A stretch of DNA of 58,290 nt from positions 1 through 58,290 of the forward strand of contig JAVBYJ010000034.1 of assembly GCA_030824075.1 (NCBI GenBank). The letters run 5' to 3'. Both the position numbers and the translations under genes were made by a program. Below the pieces are notes generated by a model that was not told the origin of the DNA, ran no database searches, and saw nothing but the letters and a program-made list of their open reading frames with translations. Of the stretch, positions 8,661-16,192 are shown piece by piece. The DNA comes from Geothrix sp. (lineage in GTDB: Bacteria > Acidobacteriota > Holophagae > Holophagales > Holophagaceae). Position 1 is the stretch's first letter, and each line of letters starts with the position of its first letter.

Positions 8661-9107
8661 ATGGCCAAGCGCAACGAACCCGTCCGCAAGTCTGTGAAGG
8701 ACACCCTGGAGGACCTGCTGGCGGGGCATCGCGAAGCGGCCTTCAGCGGGCCTGAATCCGCGCTGAAGTACCTGCGTCGGACCTTCGAGAGTCAAGGCAG
8801 CCTGCCGAATGCGGTCAAGGCCGTGGCCTACGATCTCAGCGCCGAAGCCCAGGGGCAGTGCGGAGACTGGGAGGCCTGCGCCGAATCGGTGAAGCAGACC
8901 CTCGGCTATCTGCCGGAGCTGGAGGCCGCTTTTCCGCATGAGTACCGGCGGATGCTGGAGGGCCTCACGTGCTTTGAACGCGGCATCCAGGCCCACAGCG
9001 AACTCGGCGACTTCCATGCCGCGCTGGAGCTCTGCGAGCGGGCCATCACCTTGGAGCTCGGCGGGCACTACGCGGCGAAGCGTGATTCCCTCGAATGGGC
9101 CCGCTGA
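8661..9107 (+). CDS. hypothetical protein, helical (TPR-like)
   Basis: A 148-aa soluble, largely helical protein that I do not recognise. It is rich in Ala, Glu and Leu, starts with basic MAKRNEPVRKSVKDTLEDLL, and its second half (SELGDFHAALELCERAITLE) has the rhythm of a tetratricopeptide repeat. An upstream in-frame extension exists but runs through the repeat element, so the ATG at 8661 is preferred, although no strong ribosome site is seen. It is not clearly linked to guaA, because the hairpin element intervenes. Confidence 0.6.
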   Translation: MAKRNEPVRKSVKDTLEDLLAGHREAAFSGPESALKYLRRTFESQGSLPNAVKAVAYDLSAEAQGQCGDWEACAESVKQTLGYLPELEAAFPHEYRRMLEGLTCFERGIQAHSELGDFHAALELCERAITLELGGHYAAKRDSLEWAR

Positions 9108-9236
9108 ATGTTGTCTTCAGCAATACGGTAAAGATTTTTCAAGAAGTGGTTATCCGGGTTTTTTCTGCCTGTGCAATCATTCCGGATTACAGCATTCCAT
9201 CCCACGGACCGTTCAGCAGGAAGTCAGGGGAGGATC

Positions 9237-10319
9237 ATGGGCGAGGGTATCCAGGTGGTGCCGCATCAGGTCAGCGTCCTCATCGTGGACGACCTGCCCA
9301 TTGTGCGGTTGTCCCTCCAGCGGATCCTCAGCAAGGCGGGCTACCGCTGTCGCGAAGCGGAGGATGTGCCTGGGGCCATGGCGGTGCTGGATGAGGACAG
9401 CATCGACCTGATCCTGTGTGATATCCAGATGCCCGGCGCCTCGGGCCTGGATCTCGTGAAGGCCATCCAGCCACGCATTCCCGATACCTCGGTGATCATG
9501 GTGAGTTCCCTTGAGGGGGCGGAAACAGCCATCGAGTGCCTGCAGCAGGGGGCTTTCGGCTATGTCCTCAAGCCCTACCAGCCCCGGGAGATCCTGGTGC
9601 AGGTGAACGGGGCCCTGCGCAGGCGGATGCTGGAGATCGCCTTCCGGGACCGGGAGGCTCAGCTGGCCCAGAAGGTGCGCGAGCAGACGCTGGAGATCCG
9701 GGATTCCCGCGAAGAGATCGCCCTCCGCCTCATTTCCGCCAGCGAGCACCGGGACAACGAGACCGGTATGCACGTCCGCCGCATTGGCCTCTACGCTGCG
9801 GAGATGGCCCGTCTCCTGGGATGGGACCAGCAGGGCGTGGATACCATCCAGGCCGCGGCCCCCATGCACGACATCGGAAAGATCGGTGTTCCGGATGCCA
9901 TCCTCCAGAAGCCCAGCGCCCTCACCGAGGAGGAGTGGGTGACAATGAAGCGGCACACGAGCATGGGCGCCACCATCCTCAAGGGTTCAACCGTGCCGTT
10001 CATCCAGATGGGCGCCCGCATTGCCATCGGCCATCACGAGAAGTGGGATGGGAGCGGCTACCCAAAGGGCCTGCGCGGGGAGGAGATCACCCTCGAAGCC
10101 CGCATCACCGCGCTGGTGGATGTCTACGATGCTGTCAGCAACCGCCGCCACTACAAGGATCCCTGGCCCGAGGACCGGGTGGTGGAGCTGATCCGGAAAG
10201 GGCACGACACGCATTTCGATCCGCGCCTGGTGGACCTGTTCCTGGCGAACCTGGAACGCTTCCGGGGCATCCTTGCGGCGAATCCAGACGAGGCCCACGA
10301 CGAGGATCCGGGCATCTGA
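9237..10319 (+). CDS. response regulator with HD-GYP domain (c-di-GMP phosphodiesterase)
   Basis: A 360-aa two-domain signalling protein. The receiver domain (about residues 13-125) has the acidic pair DD near 18-19, phosphoacceptor Asp62 in LILCDIQMPG and Lys in VLKPYQP. A coiled linker of about 45 residues leads to an HD-GYP domain (about 170-350) with intact MHDIGKIGVP, HH, and HEKWDGSGYPKGL. Such proteins hydrolyse cyclic di-GMP when phosphorylated. No sensor kinase is adjacent. The start at 9237 is chosen because the SD-like AGGGGAGG lies just upstream and the receiver starts soon after. The preceding 129 bp are relatively AT-rich and probably hold the promoter. Confidence 0.92.
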   Translation: MGEGIQVVPHQVSVLIVDDLPIVRLSLQRILSKAGYRCREAEDVPGAMAVLDEDSIDLILCDIQMPGASGLDLVKAIQPRIPDTSVIMVSSLEGAETAIECLQQGAFGYVLKPYQPREILVQVNGALRRRMLEIAFRDREAQLAQKVREQTLEIRDSREEIALRLISASEHRDNETGMHVRRIGLYAAEMARLLGWDQQGVDTIQAAAPMHDIGKIGVPDAILQKPSALTEEEWVTMKRHTSMGATILKGSTVPFIQMGARIAIGHHEKWDGSGYPKGLRGEEITLEARITALVDVYDAVSNRRHYKDPWPEDRVVELIRKGHDTHFDPRLVDLFLANLERFRGILAANPDEAHDEDPGI

Positions 10320-10348
10320 TCCGCGCTAGTCTGTTGCCGGAGGCTGCC

Positions 10349-11431
10349 ATGAAGCTCACCGACTACCGCACCCTCGGACGCTCAGGATTGCGGGTCAGTC
10401 CGCTCTGCCTCGGCACCATGACCTTCGGTGTCGACTGGGGCTGGGGGGCCGATCTGACGGAAAGCCGCGCCCTCCTGGATTACTACTTGGGAGCGGGCGG
10501 CAACTTCATCGATACGGCCAATATCTATACGAAAGGTCACAGCGAGGCGATCCTCGGGGACTACTTCGCCGAACGCGGAGGCCGGGACCGGGTGGTATTG
10601 GCCACGAAATTCTGCGGCAGCCTGCACACGGGCGATCCCAATGGGGGCGGGGCCGGACGCAAGGCCATCCAGCAGCAGTTGGAACAGAGCCTCCGCCGCC
10701 TGCGAACGGATTGCATCGACCTCTACTGGATGCACTTCCACGACCCGCACACGCCCATCGACGAGACGATGCGCACCCTGGACGACCTGATTCGAGCCGG
10801 CAAGGTCCGTCACATCGGGGTGTCGGACACGCCCGCGTGGAAGGTGGTGCAGGGTCAGGCTGAAGCCATCTTCCGGAGCTGGTCGCCCTTCATCGCGCTG
10901 CAGATCGAGTACTCGCTCATCGAGCGCACCGTCGAACACGATCTGCTGCCCATGGCCCGGGCCAACGGTCTCGGCGTGACGCCCTGGTCGCCCCTCCGCG
11001 GCGGTCTTCTGTCCGGCAAATATGGGCGGGGCAAACAGCCTCAGGGAGAAGGCCGCCATGTTCCGGGCATCTCGAAGAGCCTCAATGACCGCAACTACGA
11101 CATCATCGAGGCCGCCGAAGCGGTGGCCGCCGAGCTGGGAACGGGCGTGGCCCAGGTGGCCCTGGCCTGGGTGCTGGCGCGGCCCGGCGTGGCCAGCCCC
11201 ATCCTGGGCGCCCGCACGTTGGCTCAGCTTGAGGCGAACCTCAAGGCTCTGGACCTGACCCTGCCCGTGGAACAGATCACCCGTCTCGACGCGGCCAGCG
11301 AACCAACGCCCATCTTCCCCCATGGATTCCTGGCCAACACCAGGCCCATCCTGCAGGGCGGCACCACGGTGAACGGGATCGCCGCCGATCCCTGGCCCTT
11401 GGCGCCCGTAACCGACGCGGAGCGATGGTGA
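10349..11431 (+). CDS. aldo/keto reductase
   Basis: A 360-aa NADPH-dependent TIM-barrel oxidoreductase of the YajO/Tas-like branch. Visible are LGRSGLRVSPLCLGTMTFG at the start, the catalytic Asp/Tyr in FIDTANIYTKGHSE, the Lys in VLATKF, the His in YWMHFHDP, and the C-terminal NADP-binding region with TPWSPLRGGLLSGKYGRG and SPILGART. The physiological carbonyl substrate is unknown. GGAGG lies upstream of the ATG at 10349. It starts 29 nt after the HD-GYP gene and overlaps the next gene by 7 nt, so these may form a transcription unit. Confidence 0.9.
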   Translation: MKLTDYRTLGRSGLRVSPLCLGTMTFGVDWGWGADLTESRALLDYYLGAGGNFIDTANIYTKGHSEAILGDYFAERGGRDRVVLATKFCGSLHTGDPNGGGAGRKAIQQQLEQSLRRLRTDCIDLYWMHFHDPHTPIDETMRTLDDLIRAGKVRHIGVSDTPAWKVVQGQAEAIFRSWSPFIALQIEYSLIERTVEHDLLPMARANGLGVTPWSPLRGGLLSGKYGRGKQPQGEGRHVPGISKSLNDRNYDIIEAAEAVAAELGTGVAQVALAWVLARPGVASPILGARTLAQLEANLKALDLTLPVEQITRLDAASEPTPIFPHGFLANTRPILQGGTTVNGIAADPWPLAPVTDAERW

Positions 11432-11952
11432 GGCGGTTCGCGTTCTTCTTCTGCTTCTTCTTCGCGGTCCTGCTGGGGGCGCAGGATACGACGGTGGTTC
11501 TCCTCCGTCATGCGGAACGCCAGTCCATCTTCGATGGCGACTCGCCCCTGGCGGAAGCGGGCTTGCGCCGGGCCCAGGCCCTGGTGCCGTTGCTGGAAGG
11601 CTTCCGGCCGACCGTGATCTGCACTTCGGACCGGAAACGCACGCAACAGACGATGGCACCTGTGGCGGCGAAGCTGGGGCTGGTTCCCCTGGTCCGGCCC
11701 AAGGGCGGCAGCGAGGCCTTGGCCGCCGAGATCCTGAGGGATCATCGGGGGCAGACCGTGGTGGTCTGCTGGCATCACGACCTGATGAAGAAGCTCGCGC
11801 GGGGCCTGGGCGTTCAGGGCCCCGTGCCCTACTGGTCCCTCGACACCTACGACCGTCTCTGGATCATCCGCGTGCCTGCAAAGGGGGCTGCCACCTTCGA
11901 AGAGCGGCGGCAGTCAGCGCCAGCTGCGCTCCCGACGGCCGTAGGCGGCTAG
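11425..11952 (+). CDS. secreted histidine phosphatase family protein
   Basis: A 175-aa phosphoglycerate mutase-like phosphatase with an N-terminal signal (MVRRFAFFFCFFFAVLLGA, cut near LGA-QD). The catalytic RHA motif appears as VVLLRHAERQS (about residues 25-35), the second Arg in TSDRKRTQQT and the second catalytic His in VVCWHHDL. It should act in the periplasm; the substrate is unknown. Its ATG sits inside the end of the aldo/keto reductase gene (7-nt overlap), and its last 39 nt overlap the 3' end of the convergent FAD oxidoreductase gene. Confidence 0.82.
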   Translation: MVRRFAFFFCFFFAVLLGAQDTTVVLLRHAERQSIFDGDSPLAEAGLRRAQALVPLLEGFRPTVICTSDRKRTQQTMAPVAAKLGLVPLVRPKGGSEALAAEILRDHRGQTVVVCWHHDLMKKLARGLGVQGPVPYWSLDTYDRLWIIRVPAKGAATFEERRQSAPAALPTAVGG

Positions 11953-13521
11953 CACTTCCTCCGCGGCCCGGAGGCCGTGATCCTGGGCCTCCTCGAAGAG
12001 GGCCAGGCCGCTCAGTTCCGTGTGCGCGAAATGGATGGCGCCGTGCGGCTTGGACAGTGCGAGAAAGTCCGGATCCCACAGCAGGCCGGGTGCGGGCCGC
12101 ACCATGGCGTGACCCCAGCGCATCACGTCCAGGCGTGCCACCAGGCCCTCCAGGTCAGGATGGGCGGGGCGCAAGTCATCCATCACCATGCGCGCGCAAG
12201 CTGGCCAATCCATGGCGCGCAAGCGGGCCCGCTCGGCGTCGCAGTCGGGCCCGGTGAAGGGCCGGTACCAGGTCCAAACAGTCGGCCCGTGATCCCGCAG
12301 GCTTTGGTGGGTGGCCACCACGTAGCCCAGGGCTTCGCTATCGCGCAGCACGTTGTCCCAGGCCAGCGGAAAGCCGGATTCCTTCGGCCGGGATCGCAGC
12401 GTCAGGTTGGCCACCAGCCAGGGGGCATTGCGGATGCGGGTCATGGCGGGGCGCACGGTGGCGAGGCCCTCGACCACGTGCCGGGCCACATGCTGCGGGC
12501 CGGCGAAGATCACGCGCTTGGCCCGCCAGCCGAGGCGCCGCTGGTTCGTGGCATCCCAGGCGGTGACGAGGAGGCTGTCCGTGTCCGGGCGGATCGAGGT
12601 GGCCATCACGCCGCAGCGCAGGCGGTCGCCGCAACTCCGGCGCAGGTGGTCGATGAGGAACCCGTTGCCTTCGGGCCAGGTAAGCAGGGGCCGGGAGTCC
12701 TCGCCCGGACCCTGCTTGCGGGCGGCGAAGTAGAAGATCCCCGCCCAGGCGCTGGTGGTATCGAGGCGGGAGCCGTAGTCGTCCCGACAGGCGTAGTCCA
12801 GCAGCCAGCGCAGGCGCGGGGAGCTGAAACCGTGGCCGTCCAGCCAAACGGCAAAGGAGAGACTGTCGAGGGCCCGAGCCTCCGGCGCATCCGAGCAGCG
12901 GGACCGGGGAATGCTGAAGGCGGGACGGCCTTGAGCATCCTTGAAGGCCGCCCAGCGATCCACTTCGCGAAAGAAGGCGTGGTACTGGCGCTCGTCCTCG
13001 ACGCTGGCCCCGGCCCGCAGGTAGAGGCCCTCCCACCACTGGCCGTAGGCGAAGAGGCGCTCTTCCGGGGCACGGGCCGTGGCCTCTTCCGCGAAGACGG
13101 GTTCACCCTTCGCATCGAAGCCCTCCAGCACGCCACATTCCTTCAGCAGCCGCAGCACCGCGTGGTTGCCCCGGTCGGGTACCGGAAGGTAGTGCGCGGC
13201 CCAGGGGAAGGGGCTCACGTGGTTGCGGCCCGAGCGGGAGGTGCCACCGGGTTCCGGTTCCAGTTCCAGCACCTGGAAGTCCTCGAGGCCCGCCCCGGCC
13301 AGGCGCCACCCGGCGCTGAGTCCGGCCACACCACCGCCCACGATGAGCACGGAAACCGGTTCGAAGCGATCCGGATCGGGGAAGGCACCCCCGCGCAGCC
13401 AGTGACCCAAGGGAAGATCGGGACCCACGAGTTCGCCGGGGAAGGGAAATGCGGGCTTGGGGCGGCAGGCCAGGGGGATCGCCGAGGCGGCTGCGGCCGC
13501 CAGGAAGTCGCGGCGCTTCAT
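11914..13521 (-). CDS. Tat-exported FAD-dependent oxidoreductase (amine oxidase-like)
   Basis: A 535-aa flavoprotein. The N-terminus MKRRDFLAAAAASAIPLAC holds a twin-arginine motif and a possible lipobox Cys19, so it is likely exported folded and perhaps membrane-anchored. The dinucleotide-binding VLIVGGGVAGLSAGWRLA lies at about 58-75, followed by LELEPEPGGTSRSG, typical of the flavin amine oxidase / protoporphyrinogen oxidase fold. A second FAD contact region (VIFAGPQHVARHV) lies past the middle. It is downstream of a membrane aminopropyltransferase and DUF350/DUF4178 genes, suggesting polyamine or amine chemistry at the envelope. The substrate is inferred only from context. The start is set by the Tat signal. 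Confidence 0.82.
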   Translation of the reverse strand: MKRRDFLAAAAASAIPLACRPKPAFPFPGELVGPDLPLGHWLRGGAFPDPDRFEPVSVLIVGGGVAGLSAGWRLAGAGLEDFQVLELEPEPGGTSRSGRNHVSPFPWAAHYLPVPDRGNHAVLRLLKECGVLEGFDAKGEPVFAEEATARAPEERLFAYGQWWEGLYLRAGASVEDERQYHAFFREVDRWAAFKDAQGRPAFSIPRSRCSDAPEARALDSLSFAVWLDGHGFSSPRLRWLLDYACRDDYGSRLDTTSAWAGIFYFAARKQGPGEDSRPLLTWPEGNGFLIDHLRRSCGDRLRCGVMATSIRPDTDSLLVTAWDATNQRRLGWRAKRVIFAGPQHVARHVVEGLATVRPAMTRIRNAPWLVANLTLRSRPKESGFPLAWDNVLRDSEALGYVVATHQSLRDHGPTVWTWYRPFTGPDCDAERARLRAMDWPACARMVMDDLRPAHPDLEGLVARLDVMRWGHAMVRPAPGLLWDPDFLALSKPHGAIHFAHTELSGLALFEEAQDHGLRAAEEVLAAYGRRERSWR

Positions 13522-13588
13522 GATTGCGAGGCCACAGAGGGAAATGAATTTGAAACTGCAGATGGCATAGATGAAAAGAAAATAGAAG

Positions 13589-13815
13589 AATCTACAGATT
13601 CCACCGATTCCACAGAGGAGCGCCGACCCACTGCGCATGGGTCCGCCGGAGGCGGCCTCCGGCCCTGCCGGAGGTCAGTGGGGGCGTCAGACCGGCGCCT
13701 TTCTTGGGGCGCGGGCCTAGCGCCCCCACTGGAGCCCATGCTTACGGTCCGATACCCATGAATGGGTCGGCTGAGTGTGCATTTCAATCTGTGTGAATCA
13801 GTGAAATCTGTGGAC
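13589..13815. repeat. composite inverted-repeat element with GC-rich structured core
   Basis: This fills most of the 313-bp gap 13522-13834. The outer arms (13590-13618 and 13783-13815) are imperfect inverted CACAGATT arrays like those at 8532-8639. The 160-bp core holds nested palindromes: CAGTGGGGGCG at 13676-13686 with its exact complement at 13721-13731, GGGGCGC/GCGCCCC around 13706-13727, and ACCCAT/ATGGGT at 13754-13767. No coding region is seen. The element separates the aminopropyltransferase gene from the FAD oxidoreductase gene and may terminate or attenuate read-through. The remaining stretch 13522-13588 is AT-rich and could hold a promoter for the oxidoreductase. Confidence 0.72.
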
Positions 13816-13834
13816 CCCATGCTTTTTTGTGCCC

Positions 13835-15376
13835 TCAGGACCATCGCCGCCACTCCCGCGTGTAGAGGTGGACGAGCACCTGATTGTCCAGGCGATTCAC
13901 CTCCACGGGCACGCGCTCCATATCCTTGGGGAAGGCAAACATGGCGGCGGTGGCCTCGTCCGACAAGTGGCGCAGGCCGGGCAGCACATGGGCGGGAACC
14001 TCAAAGTCGCGCTTCGAGGCCAGGGCGAAGCCCCACACGCCAAAGGAGGGCACAGCCAGGTGGTAGGGCCGCACCTTCAGTCCCGAGGCCTCCATGGTGG
14101 CGGTGATGCACCAGAAGGACTGTCGGGCCATGAGCGGCGAGGTGCTCTGCACGGCGACCACGGCATCGTCCGTGAGGCGGCGCTGGAGGATGCGGTAGAA
14201 CCGCGAGGTATAGAGCTTCCCCAGGGCGTAGGTGTTGGGATCCGGGAAATCCACGAAGGCGAGGTCGAAGGGCGGGCCCGGTGTTTCCTGCAACCACACC
14301 ATGGCATCGGCGTTGATCACCTTCACGCGGGGATCGTCCAGGGCGGCTCCGTTGAGCTGGCGCACCATGGGCTGGTTCCGCGCCATGTCGGTCATGCCGG
14401 GGTCCAGATCCACCAGCACCACCTCCTGCACGGCGGGATGCTTCAGCACCTCGCGCACGGCAAGGCCGTCGCCGCCGCCGCAGATCAGCACGCGCTTGGC
14501 GCCCGGCCGCACGGCGAAGGCCGGATGCACCAGGGCCTCGTGGTAGCGGTACTCGTCGGCGGAGGAGAACTGCAGGTTGCCGTTGAGAAAGAGCTGGAAG
14601 CTGCCCCGGCCCCGGGTGAGCACGATGCGCTGGTAGGCGCTGTCCTTCGCGTAGACGATCTCGTCCGCGAAGATCTCCTCCTCGATCGCCAGAGTGAACT
14701 TCCCGGCGAACACCAGCCCCACGGCCAGCAGGGCCATGACGACCGCGCAACGCAGGCGGATCATCCGCGTGGGGCCGAGTTGGGACTGCAACAGATGCGT
14801 GGACCAGAGGCCCACGGCGGCGTTCAGCAGGCCGAAGAGCAGGCTGGTGCGCACCAGGCCGAGCTTGGGCATGAGCAGGAGCGGGAAGAGCAGGGAGGCG
14901 AAGAGCGCGCCGATGTAGTCGAGGGTAAGGACACCTGCCACCAGGTCCTTGAAGCGCACCTGATCCTTGAGGATGCGCATGAGGATGGGGATCTCCAGCC
15001 CCACCAGGGTGCCCACGGCCATCACCACGCCGTAGAGGACCACCCGGAAGGCATGGGTGTGGGCGAAGGCCATGAAGAGGATGGGTGCGGAGAATCCGCC
15101 CACCAGTGCCACCGCCAGCTCCAGGTCCACGAAGCGCCGCGCCAGCCCGCGGTGCAGGAACTTCGACAGCCAGGACCCCAGCCCCATGGCACTCAGGTAC
15201 ACCCCGATGACCGTGGAGAACTGCGTGACCGAATCCCCGAGCAGGTAACTCGACAGCGTCCCCGCCACCAGCTCGTAGATCAGCCCGCAGGACGCGATGA
15301 GCAGCACACTTAGGAAAAGCAGCGGCGCCTTGAGCGTAGGTGTGGGAAGGGGACCTTCTGGAATTGAATTAGCCAC
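13835..15376 (-). CDS. membrane-fused spermidine synthase-like aminopropyltransferase
   Basis: A 513-aa protein whose N-terminal about 230 residues form six or seven membrane helices, followed by a cytosolic spermidine synthase-fold domain. That domain shows YQRIVLTRGRGSFQLFLNGN, the strongly conserved QFSSADEYRYHEALVHP, the AdoMet-type site CGGGDGLAVREVLKHP and the acidic catalytic segment FVDFPDPNTYALGKLY. It should transfer aminopropyl groups from decarboxylated AdoMet to an amine, but no speD is in the window. The GTG start at 15376 is uncertain: no ribosome site is visible and the codon lies inside a repeat arm (15372-15400). It belongs with the DUF4178/DUF350 genes upstream. Confidence 0.85.
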   Translation of the reverse strand: MANSIPEGPLPTPTLKAPLLFLSVLLIASCGLIYELVAGTLSSYLLGDSVTQFSTVIGVYLSAMGLGSWLSKFLHRGLARRFVDLELAVALVGGFSAPILFMAFAHTHAFRVVLYGVVMAVGTLVGLEIPILMRILKDQVRFKDLVAGVLTLDYIGALFASLLFPLLLMPKLGLVRTSLLFGLLNAAVGLWSTHLLQSQLGPTRMIRLRCAVVMALLAVGLVFAGKFTLAIEEEIFADEIVYAKDSAYQRIVLTRGRGSFQLFLNGNLQFSSADEYRYHEALVHPAFAVRPGAKRVLICGGGDGLAVREVLKHPAVQEVVLVDLDPGMTDMARNQPMVRQLNGAALDDPRVKVINADAMVWLQETPGPPFDLAFVDFPDPNTYALGKLYTSRFYRILQRRLTDDAVVAVQSTSPLMARQSFWCITATMEASGLKVRPYHLAVPSFGVWGFALASKRDFEVPAHVLPGLRHLSDEATAAMFAFPKDMERVPVEVNRLDNQVLVHLYTREWRRWS

Positions 15377-15788
15377 GGATAAACCCTGATGAACACGGAT
15401 GGGTCATAGGGAGACTCGCTTCACGCCGACTTTGGGGAAGTGGAAATTGAGGATCAAGCCCCTTCGCAGCCCTGTGGCGCGCAGGTAGTTCAGATATTGT
15501 GCCAAGTGGATGTCTTCGATCCCCTTCACGCATTTCAGCTCGACGATGACGCAACCCGCAACCAACAGGTCCGCGACATACTCCCCGACCACCATTCCGT
15601 CGTACACCACTTTGACCGGGTATTGCTGTGCCACTGGAAGCCCCGACTTTCCCAATTCATGAGCAAGGGCATTCTCATAGACCTTCTCAAGAAAGTCCGC
15701 TCCCAGGGCGTTGCTGACCCGAAAAGCCGCCCCAATGATCGATTCGCACACGGAATCCAATCCGTGTTCATCCGTGTTCATCTGTGGC
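15372..15788. mobile_element. candidate TIR-bounded GxxExxY element (417 bp)
   Basis: Two 29-bp terminal arms, 15372-15400 and 15760-15788, are inverted copies identical at 25 of 29 positions; each contains GCCAC(A/G)GAT at its outer end and GAACACGGAT at its inner end. They enclose one gene for a GxxExxY PD-(D/E)xK-like protein and nothing else. The element lies between the DUF350 stop and the aminopropyltransferase start of one operon. No target-site duplication is evident. Mobility is inference; no transposase is encoded. Confidence 0.6.
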
Positions 15789-15799
15789 AGATCACCCAT
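15404..15799 (-). CDS. GxxExxY protein (PD-(D/E)xK nuclease-like)
   Basis: A 131-aa protein of the GxxExxY family, a small PD-(D/E)xK nuclease-like fold of unknown function. The naming motif appears as GADFLEKVYENAL (about residues 33-45). The putative active-site residues are intact: Asp77 in VGEYVADLLV and Glu87/Lys89 in IVELKCV. Two starts are possible. ATG 15799 overlaps the DUF350 stop, whereas ATG 15781 gives MNTDEHG, a start encoded by the AACACGGAT repeat itself. It ends 4 nt from the inner edge of the other repeat arm. It appears inserted into the polyamine cluster rather than part of it. Confidence 0.85.
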   Translation of the reverse strand: MGDLPQMNTDEHGLDSVCESIIGAAFRVSNALGADFLEKVYENALAHELGKSGLPVAQQYPVKVVYDGMVVGEYVADLLVAGCVIVELKCVKGIEDIHLAQYLNYLRATGLRRGLILNFHFPKVGVKRVSL

Positions 15800-16010
15800 G
15801 AATGGCGGCGGCGATGATGATGCTGATGCCCAGGATGAGGCAGCCGAGGACGATGCCCAGGGCGATGTTCTGATCGTCCTCCATTTCCTTGCGCAGGGAG
15901 AAGGGGAGCACCTTCACGAGGAAGAGCCACACCAGACCGAGGATGACGAGGCCCAGGACGGAGAAGATGGCGGCAACGAGGAGTTGGTGCAGCATCTGGT
16001 TGGTGATCAT
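15792..16010 (-). CDS. DUF350 family small membrane protein
   Basis: A 72-aa inner-membrane protein with two helices (about residues 8-32 and 48-68) and the DUF350-type motif DDQNIALGIVLGCLILGISII. Many relatives (E. coli YjfL) carry two copies of this unit; here there is one, so it may dimerise. Its function is unknown. The ATG at 16010 overlaps the stop of the upstream 60-aa gene (TGATG), indicating translational coupling. Known gene-neighbourhood patterns link DUF350 with DUF4178, polyamine enzymes and envelope-stress (PspA-type) genes; the first two of these associations are present here. Confidence 0.75.
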   Translation of the reverse strand: MITNQMLHQLLVAAIFSVLGLVILGLVWLFLVKVLPFSLRKEMEDDQNIALGIVLGCLILGISIIIAAAIHG

Positions 16011-16192
16011 CACTTGCCCCCATGAAAGCCGTTGTTGTGAAGGAAGGTCCGGTAGGCACCGGGCGTCTGCCGCACGCTGGGCGGCAGATCGGCCCGGCGG
16101 CGCTGGCCAAAGAACTCCCGGCCGAAGAAGCCATTGGCCACCATCAGGCTGAAGCCGCCGCCCAGGAAGAGCATGTAGAGGATCCGCATCAT
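16010..16192 (-). CDS. small single-helix membrane protein in the DUF4178 cluster
   Basis: A 60-aa protein with one N-terminal hydrophobic stretch (MRILYMLFLGGGFSLMVANG), then a basic segment (GREFFGQRRRADLPPSVR) and a polar C-terminus. I do not recognise a family. Reality is supported by tight coupling on both sides: its ATG overlaps the DUF4178 stop (ATGA at 16192-16189) and its stop overlaps the DUF350 start. It may be a small subunit of a membrane complex with DUF350. Confidence 0.65.
   Translation of the reverse strand: MMRILYMLFLGGGFSLMVANGFFGREFFGQRRRADLPPSVRQTPGAYRTFLHNNGFHGGK

Noticed and set aside
9108..9236. c-di-GMP riboswitch upstream of the HD-GYP gene
   Set aside because: AT-rich leader without the conserved GEMM core or tetraloop-receptor sequences.
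13829..15313. Long plus-strand open frame of 494 codons antisense to the aminopropyltransferase
   Set aside because: Its His/Gln/Gly-rich composition is the mirror of a high-GC gene; the minus strand encodes clear spermidine synthase motifs.
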